Shown here: piece by piece, positions 8,877-17,324 of the stretch
Position numbering within the stretch: position 1 is the stretch's first letter
Layout: each line of letters opens with the position of its first letter
Assembly: GCF_022921075.1 (NCBI RefSeq)
Contig: NZ_CP095050.1
Span: forward strand, 2,294,001 to 2,358,000
Origin: Hymenobacter sp. 5317J-9
Lineage (GTDB): Bacteria > Bacteroidota > Bacteroidia > Cytophagales > Hymenobacteraceae
DNA: 64,000 nt
Direction: 5' to 3'
The notes under the pieces: generated by a model
The model's input: only the letters and a program-made list of their open reading frames with translations
Told to the model about the DNA's origin: nothing
Databases searched by the model: none
Position numbers and translations under genes: made by a program

Positions 8877-9919
8877 CAGATGGCGTCCCAGGTGAGCGGG
8901 GTGCCGGGCGTGAGGGCCTGCGTGGCCTTGCGGCCCAGCACGGTTTCCCAGTGGCGGGGCCAGAGGCCGTCACCGGGGCGAATGATTTTCAGGTTGTCGG
9001 TGGTGAAGGCCTCGCCCGCGGCAATGGGCTTGGCCACGTAGATGCTGCGCTTGTAGAGGCGGCTTTTCTCCTCCCCGGTCTGAATGCAGAGTTGCACGGT
9101 GCCCAGCGCCTGATGGGCGCGCTCGGTTTCCACCACCAGCGCTTTCAGCTCGTGCGGCTCCAGCGAAAACGCGGAGTCGACGCCGCCCTCGGCGCGGCTC
9201 AGGGTGAAATGCTTTTCGATGACGCAAGCGCCCAGGGCCACGGCGGCCACGCTGGCGCCCACGCCCATGGTGTGGTCGCTCAGGCCAATGGGGCAGCCGA
9301 AGGTTTCGGCCAGTACCGGGATGGTGCGCAGGTTGGTGTTGGCGGGCGAGGCGGGGTAGGTGCTGGTGCATTTCAGCAGCACCAGCTCGCGGCAGCCGGC
9401 TTCGCGCAACACCCGCACGGCGTCGTCGATTTCGGCCAGCGTGGCGGCGCCCGTGCTCACGATGACGGGCTTGCCAGTGGCGGCCACTTTGCGCAGCAGC
9501 GGCCAGTGGGCATTCTCGAAGGAGGCAATTTTGTAGGCCGGCACGTCCAGCGTTTCCAGAAAATCCACCGCCGTCTCGTCAAACGGCGAGCTGAAGGCCA
9601 GCATGCCGTGCTGCCGCGCGCGGGCAAACAGCTCGGCGTGCCATTCCCAAGGCGTGTGGGCCTCCTCGTAGAGCTTGTACAGGTTTTTGCCTTCCCACAA
9701 CGACTGTCCTTCCTCGTCGATAGCGAAGCCGGTGTCCATGGTGATGGTGTCGGCGGTGTAGGTCTGCAGCTTCAGGGCATCCACGCCGGCTTCGGCGGCG
9801 GCATCTACCAGGGCCAGGGCGCGCGCCAGGCTCTGGTTATGGTTGCCCGACATTTCGGCGATGATGAAGGGCTTGTGGGCGGGGCCCACCGGCCGGCCGC
9901 CAATTGATATTTCGGTCAT
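8876..9919 (-). CDS. pseI: Pseudaminic acid synthase (NeuB/PseI family)
   Basis: 347 residues from the ATG at 9919 (MTEISIGGRPVG); the longer open frame to 10120 would run over the divergent promoter region. It condenses phosphoenolpyruvate with a 6-deoxy-diacetamido hexose to form a C9 nonulosonic acid in the cytoplasm. The NeuB TIM-barrel is clear: FIIAEMSGNHN, LKLQTYTADTITMD, FSSPFDETAVDFL, IGLSDHTMG and IEKHFTLSR. A C-terminal SAF (antifreeze-like) domain is present (SRLYKRSIYVAKPI through the end). The SGNHNQ and GGVDSAFSL motifs fit PseI better than NeuB. It heads a coupled run with the GT-B and deacetylase-like genes, and is about 9 kb away from the rest of the pse genes. Confidence 0.92.
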   Translation of the reverse strand: MTEISIGGRPVGPAHKPFIIAEMSGNHNQSLARALALVDAAAEAGVDALKLQTYTADTITMDTGFAIDEEGQSLWEGKNLYKLYEEAHTPWEWHAELFARARQHGMLAFSSPFDETAVDFLETLDVPAYKIASFENAHWPLLRKVAATGKPVIVSTGAATLAEIDDAVRVLREAGCRELVLLKCTSTYPASPANTNLRTIPVLAETFGCPIGLSDHTMGVGASVAAVALGACVIEKHFTLSRAEGGVDSAFSLEPHELKALVVETERAHQALGTVQLCIQTGEEKSRLYKRSIYVAKPIAAGEAFTTDNLKIIRPGDGLWPRHWETVLGRKATQALTPGTPLTWDAI

Positions 9920-9943
9920 TTCAGGACAAGTCAAATCGAGCCG

Positions 9944-9951
9944 TAAAGGTA
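9944..9951 (-). promoter_or_regulatory. Candidate -7 element for pseI
   Basis: TACCTTTA on the minus strand matches seven of eight positions of the Bacteroidota -7 consensus TAnnTTTG. It lies 25 bases upstream of the pseI ATG. No clear -33 TTTG was found. Confidence 0.35.
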
Positions 9952-10027
9952 GCGGCGGAAGGGAGCAAGCGCGGCGCCCGGGAAGGGTGGGGCGCCACCT
10001 GCCTCCGGCGCGTTGCGGGCCGGTGCG

Positions 10028-10035
10028 TACTTTTA
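10028..10035 (+). promoter_or_regulatory. Candidate -7 element for the two-component genes
   Basis: TACTTTTA matches seven of eight positions of TAnnTTTG and lies 36 bases before the response-regulator ATG. It is divergent from the pseI candidate promoter. Confidence 0.4.
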
Positions 10036-10070
10036 CCCCGCTTACGGGCGCATCCACAGTCCCTCCGGGT

Positions 10071-10745
10071 ATGAAAGTGTTACTGGTTGAAGATGAGCCC
10101 CAGGTGGCGTCCTTTATCAAAAAAGGGTTTGAGCACGAAGGCTACGAGCTGACCGTGGGCTACGACGGCAGCACCGGCTGGTCGCTGTACCAGCAGCAGC
10201 CCTACGACCTGGTTATCCTCGACGTGAACCTGCCGCACCTCAACGGCGTGGAGCTGTGCCGGCTCATCCGGGCGGGGCGGCACCGTGTGCCGGTGCTGAT
10301 GCTGACGGCCCTCGACAGCTTGGCCGACAAGGAAGCCGGCTTCGAGGCCGGGGCCGACGACTACCTCGCCAAGCCCTTCGCGTTCAGGGAGCTGCTGCTG
10401 CGCGCCCGGGCCCTCACCAAGCGCTACGCCGAAACCGGCGCCCCCCAGCTGCTGCGCCTGGCCGACCTGGAGCTGAACCTGGACTCGAAAATCGTGACTC
10501 GCGCCGGGCGCCGCATCGACCTCACCACCCGCGAGTACTCGCTGCTGGAGCACTTGCTGCTGAACCAGGGCCGCATCGTGTCGCGCGTCGACATTGCCGA
10601 GCGGGTGTGGGAAGTCGATTTCGACACCACGACCAACATCATCGACGTGTACATCGGCTACCTGCGCAAAAAGATTGACAAGGGCTTCGAGCCCAAGCTC
10701 ATTCACACCGTGGTGGGCATGGGCTACGTGATGCGGGAACAATAA
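10071..10745 (+). CDS. Response regulator, OmpR/PhoB family
   Basis: 224 residues from ATG 10071. The receiver domain (1-120) has the acidic pocket E7/D8, phospho-acceptor D51 (LVILDVNLP), the conserved T (LMLTALD) and K (YLAKPF). The C-terminal winged helix (about 128-222) has the typical LTTREYSLLEHLL and HTVVGMGYVM motifs. It would be phosphorylated by the kinase encoded 12 bases downstream and bind direct repeats at about one-turn spacing. A matching TCTCAT array lies at 12211-12253, ahead of the efflux genes, which suggests it controls them. An in-frame start at 9843 lies inside pseI and is rejected. Confidence 0.93.
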   Translation: MKVLLVEDEPQVASFIKKGFEHEGYELTVGYDGSTGWSLYQQQPYDLVILDVNLPHLNGVELCRLIRAGRHRVPVLMLTALDSLADKEAGFEAGADDYLAKPFAFRELLLRARALTKRYAETGAPQLLRLADLELNLDSKIVTRAGRRIDLTTREYSLLEHLLLNQGRIVSRVDIAERVWEVDFDTTTNIIDVYIGYLRKKIDKGFEPKLIHTVVGMGYVMREQ

Positions 10746-10757
10746 GGCCAGGCCGTT

Positions 10758-12137
10758 ATGCTGATTCGGAACAAGCTGATGCTGCGCTTTACCCTGCTGG
10801 TGCTCGGCATTCAGCTCAGCTTTTCCACGTTCATCTACCTGTTTCACGCCAATGCCCGCACCCAGCGCTTTGCCCACCGCCTGGCCAACAGCGCCACGCT
10901 GGCCGGGCGCCTGCTGGTGCGCACCCACAAGCTCGAAAACGGCATGCTGGGCTCGCTGCGCCGCGACGACTTGCTCATCCTTTCCCGCGAGCAAATCAGC
11001 ATCTACGGCCCCGACAACACCCTGCGCTACAGCAGCGATGACCACATCGACCAGGCCACCAACCGCCGGCGCCTGCGCGGGCTGGGCCCCGGCCAGCAGC
11101 GCACCTACCCGGCCGAAGGCCACCGCGAAACCATCGGCTTGTCGTTTGCGCACCCGCCGCACGGGGAGTACCGCATTTTCGTGTCGGCCGAAGACCGGGT
11201 GGGCTGGACGCAGCACCGGCAGCTGGGCTGGCTGCTGCTGCTCGGCAACCTGGGGGCGCTGGCCATTACGGTGGTGGCCGGCTGGTTTTTCTCCGGCTCG
11301 GCCCTGCGGCCCATTGCCCGCATCATCCGGCAGGCCCGGCGCATCTCGGCGGCCAGCCTGGGGCGGCGCCTGTCGGAGGGCAACGGCCGCGACGAGCTGG
11401 CCCAGCTCAGCCGCGTGATAAATACCATGCTGGCCGGCCTGGAGCAAGCTTTCGAGGTGCAGCGCAGCTTCCTTTCGCATGCCTCGCACGAGCTGCGCAC
11501 CCCCCTCACCACCCTGGCCGGCACGCTCGAAACCGCTCTCGAATACGACCGCACCCTGCCCGAAGCCCAGCAAAGCATGGCCCAGGCCCTGAGCGCCGCC
11601 CGCCACCTCAGCGCCCTCACCAACGGCCTGCTCAACCTGGCCCGGGCCGACGGCGCCCTGCCGGCCTTCGCGCCCGTGCGCCTCGACGAATGCCTGAACC
11701 AGGCGCTGGATTTTGCCCGGTCCAAATACCCCGGCCGGGAATGGCGGCTGTCCATCGGCGAGTTCCCGGCCGAAACCGAGGGCGACCTGTTCACCCTGCC
11801 CGGCAACGCCGAGTTGCTGACCACCGCCGTGCTGAACCTGCTCGACAACGCCGGCAAGTACTCTTCAGGCCCGGTGCGCACCGAGCTGGCCTACAGCGAC
11901 CCGCACACCCTGCGCGTACGCGTGCAGGACGCCGGCCCCGGCCTCTCGGCCGAAGAGCTGCAGAAAATTTACGAGCCCCTGTACCGCGCCACGGGCGCCC
12001 TGGGCCGCCCCGGCTACGGCTTGGGCCTGCCCCTGACGCAGCGCGTGGTGCAGCGCCACGGCGGCCGCCTCGACATCAGTTCGGCGCCGGGGCAGGGCAC
12101 CACGGCCACCATGTGGCTGCCGGCCCTGCCGCTATAG
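10758..12137 (+). CDS. Sensor histidine kinase, CusS/BaeS-like
   Basis: 459 residues. TM1 at about 9-29, a periplasmic sensor loop of about 130 residues, and TM2 at about 157-180. Then come a HAMP linker (ALRPIARIIRQARRI), the HisKA H-box SHASHELRTPL with acceptor H244, and an HATPase domain with N box (LLDNAGKYS) and G boxes (DAGPGLS, GYGLGLPL). Being membrane-bound with a short periplasmic domain and linked to RND efflux genes, it probably senses an envelope stress or metal/drug signal; the signal itself is not visible in the sequence. Cotranscribed with the regulator. Confidence 0.92.
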   Translation: MLIRNKLMLRFTLLVLGIQLSFSTFIYLFHANARTQRFAHRLANSATLAGRLLVRTHKLENGMLGSLRRDDLLILSREQISIYGPDNTLRYSSDDHIDQATNRRRLRGLGPGQQRTYPAEGHRETIGLSFAHPPHGEYRIFVSAEDRVGWTQHRQLGWLLLLGNLGALAITVVAGWFFSGSALRPIARIIRQARRISAASLGRRLSEGNGRDELAQLSRVINTMLAGLEQAFEVQRSFLSHASHELRTPLTTLAGTLETALEYDRTLPEAQQSMAQALSAARHLSALTNGLLNLARADGALPAFAPVRLDECLNQALDFARSKYPGREWRLSIGEFPAETEGDLFTLPGNAELLTTAVLNLLDNAGKYSSGPVRTELAYSDPHTLRVRVQDAGPGLSAEELQKIYEPLYRATGALGRPGYGLGLPLTQRVVQRHGGRLDISSAPGQGTTATMWLPALPL

Positions 12138-12210
12138 CGGGCCGCAGGCGGAGAAAAACCGGGCGCCGGGCCGCCCGTGAGTAGGAGCGTAGGCCCCGGT
12201 CAGGGGGCGC

Positions 12211-12253
12211 ATGAGAGGGGCTCTCATGTTTTCTCATACGCTTCTCATCTCAT
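12211..12253 (+). promoter_or_regulatory. Phased TCTCAT operator array upstream of the efflux operon
   Basis: TCTCAT begins at 12222, 12232, 12243 and 12248, and an inverted copy (ATGAGA) is at 12211. The inverted copy and first direct copy form ATGAGAGgggCTCTCAT. Steps of 10 and 11 bases match OmpR/PhoB-type direct repeats. The array ends about 17 bases before a weak -7-like GTCCTTTG (12270-12277), a position suited to activation of the gene starting at 12314. Confidence 0.5.
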
Positions 12254-12313
12254 TCTAATGTGGGGTTAAGTCCTTTGTAGCACGTTTCACTTGGCTTCGG
12301 CTGCCCGACCCTG

Positions 12314-12583
12314 ATGACCCGCTCAGACGCCCGCTCCCTTAATTTCCTTACGCTGCTGCTCGGCGGCGTGCTCGCCCTGTCGCTGGGGCTGAACGCGCTG
12401 CTGATGGCGGGCTGGATTGAGGCCTGGCCCGACGACGTCAGTGCCGAGCTGGCCGCCACCACCGCCGACCTGCACCAGACGCAGCGCCAGCTCGCCAGCT
12501 GCCAGCAGCACCAGCAGCAGCAAGACAGCCTGCTCACCCTTACCCACCACCTCGCCCCCAGCCAGGCCCTGGTCACCCAGTAG
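12314..12583 (+). CDS. Small membrane protein with a Gln-rich coiled-coil tail
   Basis: 89 residues, unrecognised. The N-terminal third contains one membrane segment (FLTLLLGGVLALSLGLNALL, residues about 11-30). The remainder is an A/L/Q/H-rich helix with heptad-like spacing (residues about 44-75) that should lie on one side of the membrane. It is the first gene after the TCTCAT array and ends 16 bases before the adaptor ATG, so it would be cotranscribed with the efflux genes. Coding use matches its neighbours. It may be an accessory subunit of the pump or kinase; this rests only on context. The gene could also be spurious. Confidence 0.55.
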   Translation: MTRSDARSLNFLTLLLGGVLALSLGLNALLMAGWIEAWPDDVSAELAATTADLHQTQRQLASCQQHQQQQDSLLTLTHHLAPSQALVTQ

Positions 12584-12599
12584 CCGCCTTTCTTTTCCC

Positions 12600-13793
12600 A
12601 TGAACCCGAACCCCTCAAATCATGCGGCGCGCCGCGCCCCACTGGCCCCCAATAGCCGACTGCGCACCTGCCTGCTGGGCGGCGCCCTGCTCACGGCGCT
12701 GGCCGCTGGCGTGAGCAGCTGCTCGGCCGACGGCAAAACGGCCGAGCAGTCCGCCGCCCCGGAAGTGCTGCCCGTGCTGGCCCTCAAAACCACCGAGCAA
12801 GAGCTGTTTCACGACTACGTGGCCGACGTGCAGGCCGTGCGCAACGTAGAAGTGCGGGCGCAGGTGGCCGGGTTTTTGGAGCAGATTTTTGTGGATGAGG
12901 GGCGGCCGGTGAAGAAAGGCCAGCCCTTGTTTCGCCTCAATGCCAACGCCCACCAGAACCGGCTGAGCCAGGCCCGGGCCACGCTGGCCGGGGCCCAGGC
13001 GCAGGCCAGCGCCGCCCGCCTCGAGCGCGAGCGGGTGCGCCTGCTGGTGCAGGAAAACATCATTGCCAAAACCGAGCTGGCGCTGACCAACAGCAAGGTG
13101 AAAGACGCCGAAGCCCGCGTGGCCGAGGCCCGGGCCGGGGAGGCCGCCGCCCGTCTCAGCCTGGGCTACACGCTGGTGCGCGCGCCGTTCGACGGCATCA
13201 TCGACCGCATTCCGCTCAAGCGGGGCAGCGTGGTGGAGGAAGGCACGCTGCTTACCACGGTGTCGGATTTGCACGAAGTGTATGCCTATTTCAACGTGGG
13301 CGAGGGCGAGTATCTGCAATACGTGAAGGCCCGGGAACAGCACCCCGACCGCCACTCCGATTCGGTGCGGCTCACGCTGGCCGACGGCTCGGCCTACCCG
13401 CTGGCGGGCCGCATTGAAACCACCGAGAGCGAGTTCAACCCCAACACCGGCTCGCTGGCTTTCCGGGCGCGGTTTGCCAACCCCCAGCGCATGCTCAAGC
13501 ACGGCGCTTCGGGCCGCGTGCGCCTCACCAACACGCTGCCGACGGCCCTGCTGCTGCCGCAGAAGTCGGTGTTTGAGATTCAGGACAAAAACTACGTGTA
13601 CGTGGTGGATGGGCAGGGCGTGGTGCACATGCGAAACTTCCAGCCCCAGGCCCGCACCGGCGATTTCTACGTGGTGAAGCAGGGTCTGAAGCCCGGCGAG
13701 CGGGTGGTGTACGAGGGCGCGGCCAGCCTGCGGGACGGGCAGCGCATCAGCCCCCGCCCGGTGACGCTGGATTCGCTGCTGGCGGCGCGGTAG
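12600..13793 (+). CDS. RND efflux periplasmic adaptor lipoprotein (MFP/HlyD family)
   Basis: 397 residues from ATG 12600. The longer open frame back to 12417 overlaps the small membrane protein gene and encodes low-complexity sequence. A signal peptide ends in the lipobox VSSC, so the protein is probably anchored by lipid. Then follow a barrel-sandwich hybrid (VEVRAQVAGFLEQIFVDEG), a long alpha-hairpin (about 110-165), the second half of the lipoyl domain (LVRAPFDGIIDRI), and beta-barrel and membrane-proximal domains. It links the RND pump at 13947 to the TolC-like protein at 17325. AcrA/MexA-type length and order are normal. Confidence 0.92.
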   Translation: MNPNPSNHAARRAPLAPNSRLRTCLLGGALLTALAAGVSSCSADGKTAEQSAAPEVLPVLALKTTEQELFHDYVADVQAVRNVEVRAQVAGFLEQIFVDEGRPVKKGQPLFRLNANAHQNRLSQARATLAGAQAQASAARLERERVRLLVQENIIAKTELALTNSKVKDAEARVAEARAGEAAARLSLGYTLVRAPFDGIIDRIPLKRGSVVEEGTLLTTVSDLHEVYAYFNVGEGEYLQYVKAREQHPDRHSDSVRLTLADGSAYPLAGRIETTESEFNPNTGSLAFRARFANPQRMLKHGASGRVRLTNTLPTALLLPQKSVFEIQDKNYVYVVDGQGVVHMRNFQPQARTGDFYVVKQGLKPGERVVYEGAASLRDGQRISPRPVTLDSLLAAR

Positions 13794-13798
13794 GGGAT

Positions 13799-13887
13799 GT
13801 AGCGCGGACTTTGTAGTCCGCGTCCCCGGCGGAAACCCGAACGATACCTTGACGGCGCGGGGACGCGGACTACAAAGTCCGCGCTAC
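13799..13887. repeat. Double-palindrome inverted-repeat element (29-bp arms)
   Basis: Perfect 29-bp arms at 13799-13827 and 13859-13887, with a 31-bp spacer. Each arm is itself a hairpin, CGCGGACTttgtAGTCCGCG. A 14-base remnant of the same arm (AAAGTCCGCGCTAC) recurs at 13928-13941, just before the pump ATG. It lies inside an otherwise continuous efflux operon, so it is probably read through. Confidence 0.85.
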
Positions 13888-13946
13888 GGCGCACCGGACT
13901 CTTACACATTCATTTAGCCGCGAACTGAAAGTCCGCGCTACTGCCT

Positions 13947-16900
13947 ATGTTCAATATCTTCATTCGCCGGCCGATACTCTCGCTGGTTATTTCGGTGTTT
14001 CTGGTGCTGCTGGGGGCCCTGGCGCTGTTCACGCTGCCCATCACGCAGTTTCCGGACATCGTGCCGCCCTCGGTGACGGTGACGGCCAAGTACACCGGCG
14101 CCAACGCCGAGGTGTGCGCCAAGGCCGTGGCCACGCCGCTAGAGCGCGCCATCAACGGCGTGCCGGGCATGACCTACATGAACTCGGTGAGCTCCAACAA
14201 CGGGGTGACGCTGATTACCGTGTTTTTCAAGGTGGGCACCGACCCCGACCTGGCCGCCGTGGGCGTGCAAAACCGCGTGACGACCATTCTGGACGAGCTG
14301 CCGGAGGAAGTCATCAAGGCCGGTGTGACCACCGAGAAAGAGGTAAACTCCATGCTGCTCTACCTCAACGTGACGAGCGACGACAAGGCAGTGGGCGAGA
14401 AATTCATCTACAACTTTGCTGATATCAACGTGTTGCAGGAGCTCAAGCGCATTGATGGCGTGGGCTTTGCCGAAATCATGGGCTCGCGGGAGTACTCGAT
14501 GCGGGTGTGGCTGAAGCCCGACCGGATGGCGGCCTACGACGTTGGCACGGATGAGGTGGTGGCGGCCATTCGGGCGCAGAACGTGGAGGCGGCCCCCGGC
14601 AAATCGGGCGAAAGCTCGGGGGCCAACAAGGCGCAGTCGATGCAGTACGTGCTGCGCTACACGGGCAAATTTTTCGAGCCCGAGGAATACCGCAACATCG
14701 TGGTGCGGGCCAACGCCGACGGCTCGGTGCTGCGCCTGCGCGAGGTGGCCGACGTGGAGTTCGGCTCGCTCACTTACGGCATGGCCTCCAAAACCGACGG
14801 CCGGCCCTCGGCGGCCATCATGCTGAAGCAGCGCCCCGGCTCCAACGCTTCGGAGGTGATTGCGGGCGTGAAAAAGCGCATGGCCGAGTTGCAGGCCACT
14901 TCCTTCCCGCCCGGCATGAAGTACAGCATTGCCTACGACGTGTCGCGCTTCCTCGACGCCTCCATTCACGAGGTGCTGCGCACGCTGGTAGAGGCGTTTT
15001 TGCTGGTATTCGTGATTGTGTACTTGTTTTTGCAGGACTGGCGCTCGACGCTGATTCCGGCGCTGGCGGTACCGGTGGCGCTGGTGGGCACGCTGGCCTT
15101 CATGCAGATGCTGGGCTTTTCGATTAACCTGCTCACGCTGTTTGCGCTGGTGCTGGCCATTGGCATTGTGGTCGATAACGCCATTGTGGTGGTGGAAGCG
15201 GTGCACGCCAAGATGCAGGAGAAGCACATGCCGGCCCGCGCCGCCACTTTCGAAGCCATGGGCGAAATCAGTTCCTCGCTCATTGCCATCACGCTGGTGA
15301 TGTCGGCGGTGTTCATCCCGGTTTCCTTCATGGATGGGCCGGTGGGCGTGTTCTACCGCCAGTTTTCGCTCACGCTGGCCATTGCCATTGTGATTTCGGG
15401 CGTGAACGCCGTGACGCTGACGCCGGCCCTGTGCGCACTGATGCTCAAGCACGTGCCAGCGGCGCACGGCGAACAGCCCAAGGGGCTGGTGAACCGCTTT
15501 TTTGCTGGTTTTAACCGACGCTACGATGCGCTGGCGGGCCGCTACCAGGGCCTGTTGCGGGCCGTGGCCGGCCGGCGCCTGGTGACGCTGCTGGTGCTGG
15601 CAGGCTTCTGCGCGGCCACCTGGGGCGTGAACCGGATTCTGCCTTCGGGCTTTATCCCGACCGAGGACCAGGGCATGGTGTACGTAAACGTGACCACGCC
15701 CGCCGGCGCCACCGTGGAGCGCACCGAGGCCGTGCTCGACGAAGTGCAGCGCATTGCCAGTCGCCTCGGGCCAGTGGAATCGGTTTCGACCCTGGCCGGC
15801 TACAGCCTGGTGAACGAGGTGGCGGGCGCCAGCTACGGCATGGGCATGATTAACCTCAAAGCCTGGGACAAGCGCGAGCAGTCGGTGGCGCAATTCATTG
15901 CCGAACTGGAGGAGAAAACCAAGAACATTGCCGACGCGGAAATTCAGTTTCTGCCGCCGCCCACGGTGCCGGGCTTCGGCAACAGCAGCGGCTTCGAGCT
16001 GCGCCTGCTCGATAAGTCGGGCACCGGCGACCTGCAGAAAACGGCGGCCGTGTCGCAAACCTTCCTGACCGCGCTGCGCAAGGACCCGGCCATCGGCGGG
16101 GCCTTCACCTCGTTCGACCCCAACTTCCCGCAGTACCTCATTCACATCGACCAGGACATGGCCGCCAAGAAGGGCGTGACCGTGGACGCGGCCATGAGCA
16201 CCCTGCAAACGCTGATGGGCAGCTACTACGCCAGCAACTTCATCCGCTTCGGGCAGATGTACAAGGTGATGGTGCAGGCCGGCCCCGAGTACCGCAGCCG
16301 CCCCGAAGACCTGCTGGCCCTGCACGTGAAAAACAACCGGGGCGAGATGGTGCCTTTCTCCACCTTCGTGAAGCTGGAGCGGGTGTTCGGCCCCGACCAG
16401 CTCACGCGCTACAACATGTACACCTCGGCCATGCTCAACGGCGACTCAGCCCCCGGCTTCTCGTCGGGCGACGCCATCACGGCCATCGAAAAGGTGGCCG
16501 CCAAGGAGTTGCCGCGCGGCTACGCCTACGAGTGGAGCGGCATGACGCGCGAGCAAATCCTGAGCGGCGACCAGGCCCTGTACGTGTTCGGCGTGGTGCT
16601 CATTTTCGTGTACCTGCTGCTGGCGGCGCAGTACGAAAGCCTGCTGCTGCCGCTGCCCGTGCTGCTGAGCCTGCCCACCGGCATCTTCGGCGCCTTTCTC
16701 AGTCTCAAGCTTTTGGGCCTGGAAAACAACATCTACGCCCAGGTGGCGCTGGTGATGCTCGTGGGCCTCTTGGGCAAAAACGCCATCCTCATCATCGAGT
16801 TTGCCGAGCAGCGGCGCCGGGCCGGGGCCAGCGTGCTGGCGGCGGCCGTGGAAGGCGCCGGCTCGCGCCTGCGCCCCATCCTGATGACCTCCTTCGCCTT

Positions 16901-17123
16901 CATCGCGGGCCTGATTCCGCTGGTGATGGCCAGCGGCGCCGGCGCCCTGGGCAACCGCTCCATCGGCACGGCCGCGGCGGGCGGCATGCTCATCGGCACG
17001 CTGTTCGGCATGGTGCTGATTCCCGGGCTGTACGTGCTGTTTGCCTCGTTTGAAAAGGTGAAGAACCTGGAGACGAACGAGCCGGCGGAAGCCAAAGAAG
17101 TGCGGGAGTTGGTGGCGCATTGA
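13947..17123 (+). CDS. Multidrug RND efflux pump, HAE1/AcrB family
   Basis: 1058 residues, full length. N-terminus MFNIFIRRPILSLVISVFLV is the classic HAE1 TM1. Two large periplasmic loops and twelve membrane helices are visible, the last set ending IGTLFGMVLIPGLYVLF. In TM4 the proton-relay motif reads VVDNAIVVVE (15171-15200), where AcrB has two adjacent Asp residues; here the second is Asn. It works with the lipoprotein adaptor upstream and the outer-membrane factor downstream. Substrates cannot be read from sequence; HAE1 pumps usually move drugs, dyes or lipids rather than metals. Confidence 0.93.
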   Translation: MFNIFIRRPILSLVISVFLVLLGALALFTLPITQFPDIVPPSVTVTAKYTGANAEVCAKAVATPLERAINGVPGMTYMNSVSSNNGVTLITVFFKVGTDPDLAAVGVQNRVTTILDELPEEVIKAGVTTEKEVNSMLLYLNVTSDDKAVGEKFIYNFADINVLQELKRIDGVGFAEIMGSREYSMRVWLKPDRMAAYDVGTDEVVAAIRAQNVEAAPGKSGESSGANKAQSMQYVLRYTGKFFEPEEYRNIVVRANADGSVLRLREVADVEFGSLTYGMASKTDGRPSAAIMLKQRPGSNASEVIAGVKKRMAELQATSFPPGMKYSIAYDVSRFLDASIHEVLRTLVEAFLLVFVIVYLFLQDWRSTLIPALAVPVALVGTLAFMQMLGFSINLLTLFALVLAIGIVVDNAIVVVEAVHAKMQEKHMPARAATFEAMGEISSSLIAITLVMSAVFIPVSFMDGPVGVFYRQFSLTLAIAIVISGVNAVTLTPALCALMLKHVPAAHGEQPKGLVNRFFAGFNRRYDALAGRYQGLLRAVAGRRLVTLLVLAGFCAATWGVNRILPSGFIPTEDQGMVYVNVTTPAGATVERTEAVLDEVQRIASRLGPVESVSTLAGYSLVNEVAGASYGMGMINLKAWDKREQSVAQFIAELEEKTKNIADAEIQFLPPPTVPGFGNSSGFELRLLDKSGTGDLQKTAAVSQTFLTALRKDPAIGGAFTSFDPNFPQYLIHIDQDMAAKKGVTVDAAMSTLQTLMGSYYASNFIRFGQMYKVMVQAGPEYRSRPEDLLALHVKNNRGEMVPFSTFVKLERVFGPDQLTRYNMYTSAMLNGDSAPGFSSGDAITAIEKVAAKELPRGYAYEWSGMTREQILSGDQALYVFGVVLIFVYLLLAAQYESLLLPLPVLLSLPTGIFGAFLSLKLLGLENNIYAQVALVMLVGLLGKNAILIIEFAEQRRRAGASVLAAAVEGAGSRLRPILMTSFAFIAGLIPLVMASGAGALGNRSIGTAAAGGMLIGTLFGMVLIPGLYVLFASFEKVKNLETNEPAEAKEVRELVAH

Positions 17124-17305
17124 CGCCTCACCCCCGGCCCCTCTCCCCAGGGAGAGGGGAGCCTGACGAATTGTAGCGTGGACTTTGTATTCCGCGCCTT
17201 GATTGACCAACCCGGCCCATGCGCGGACTACAAAGTCCGCGCTACACCGCCTGCGCCACCTCGGCTCCCCCTCTCCCTGAGGAGAGGGGGCCGGGGGGTG
17301 AGGCG
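17124..17305. repeat. Nested composite palindrome between the RND pump and outer-membrane factor genes
   Basis: Two different inverted repeats are nested. Outer arms 17124-17163 and 17263-17305 (CGCCTCACCCCC...GGGGAGCC type) are near-perfect complements with small length differences. Inner arms 17172-17197 and 17221-17246 match with two mismatches and belong to the same GTAGCGyGGACT family as 13799-13887. The outer left arm begins immediately after the RND stop codon. No coding sequence is seen in it. It could form a long hairpin that protects or attenuates the transcript between two operon genes. Confidence 0.8.
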
Positions 17306-17324
17306 CCACGCTAGAACGAATAAT

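Noticed and set aside
12211..12253. CRISPR-like or tandem-repeat explanation for the TCTCAT array
   Set aside because: Units are only six bases with 10-11-base steps; far too short for CRISPR and better explained as regulator sites.
12417..12599. Upstream extension of the adaptor gene
   Set aside because: Overlaps the small membrane protein in another frame and gives Pro/Ser/Thr low-complexity sequence; the ATG at 12600 gives a proper lipoprotein signal.
14139..16325. 728-codon minus-strand open frame
   Set aside because: Antisense to the HAE1 pump; composition (His/Val/Gly/Arg-rich) and lack of motifs show it is a shadow of that gene.
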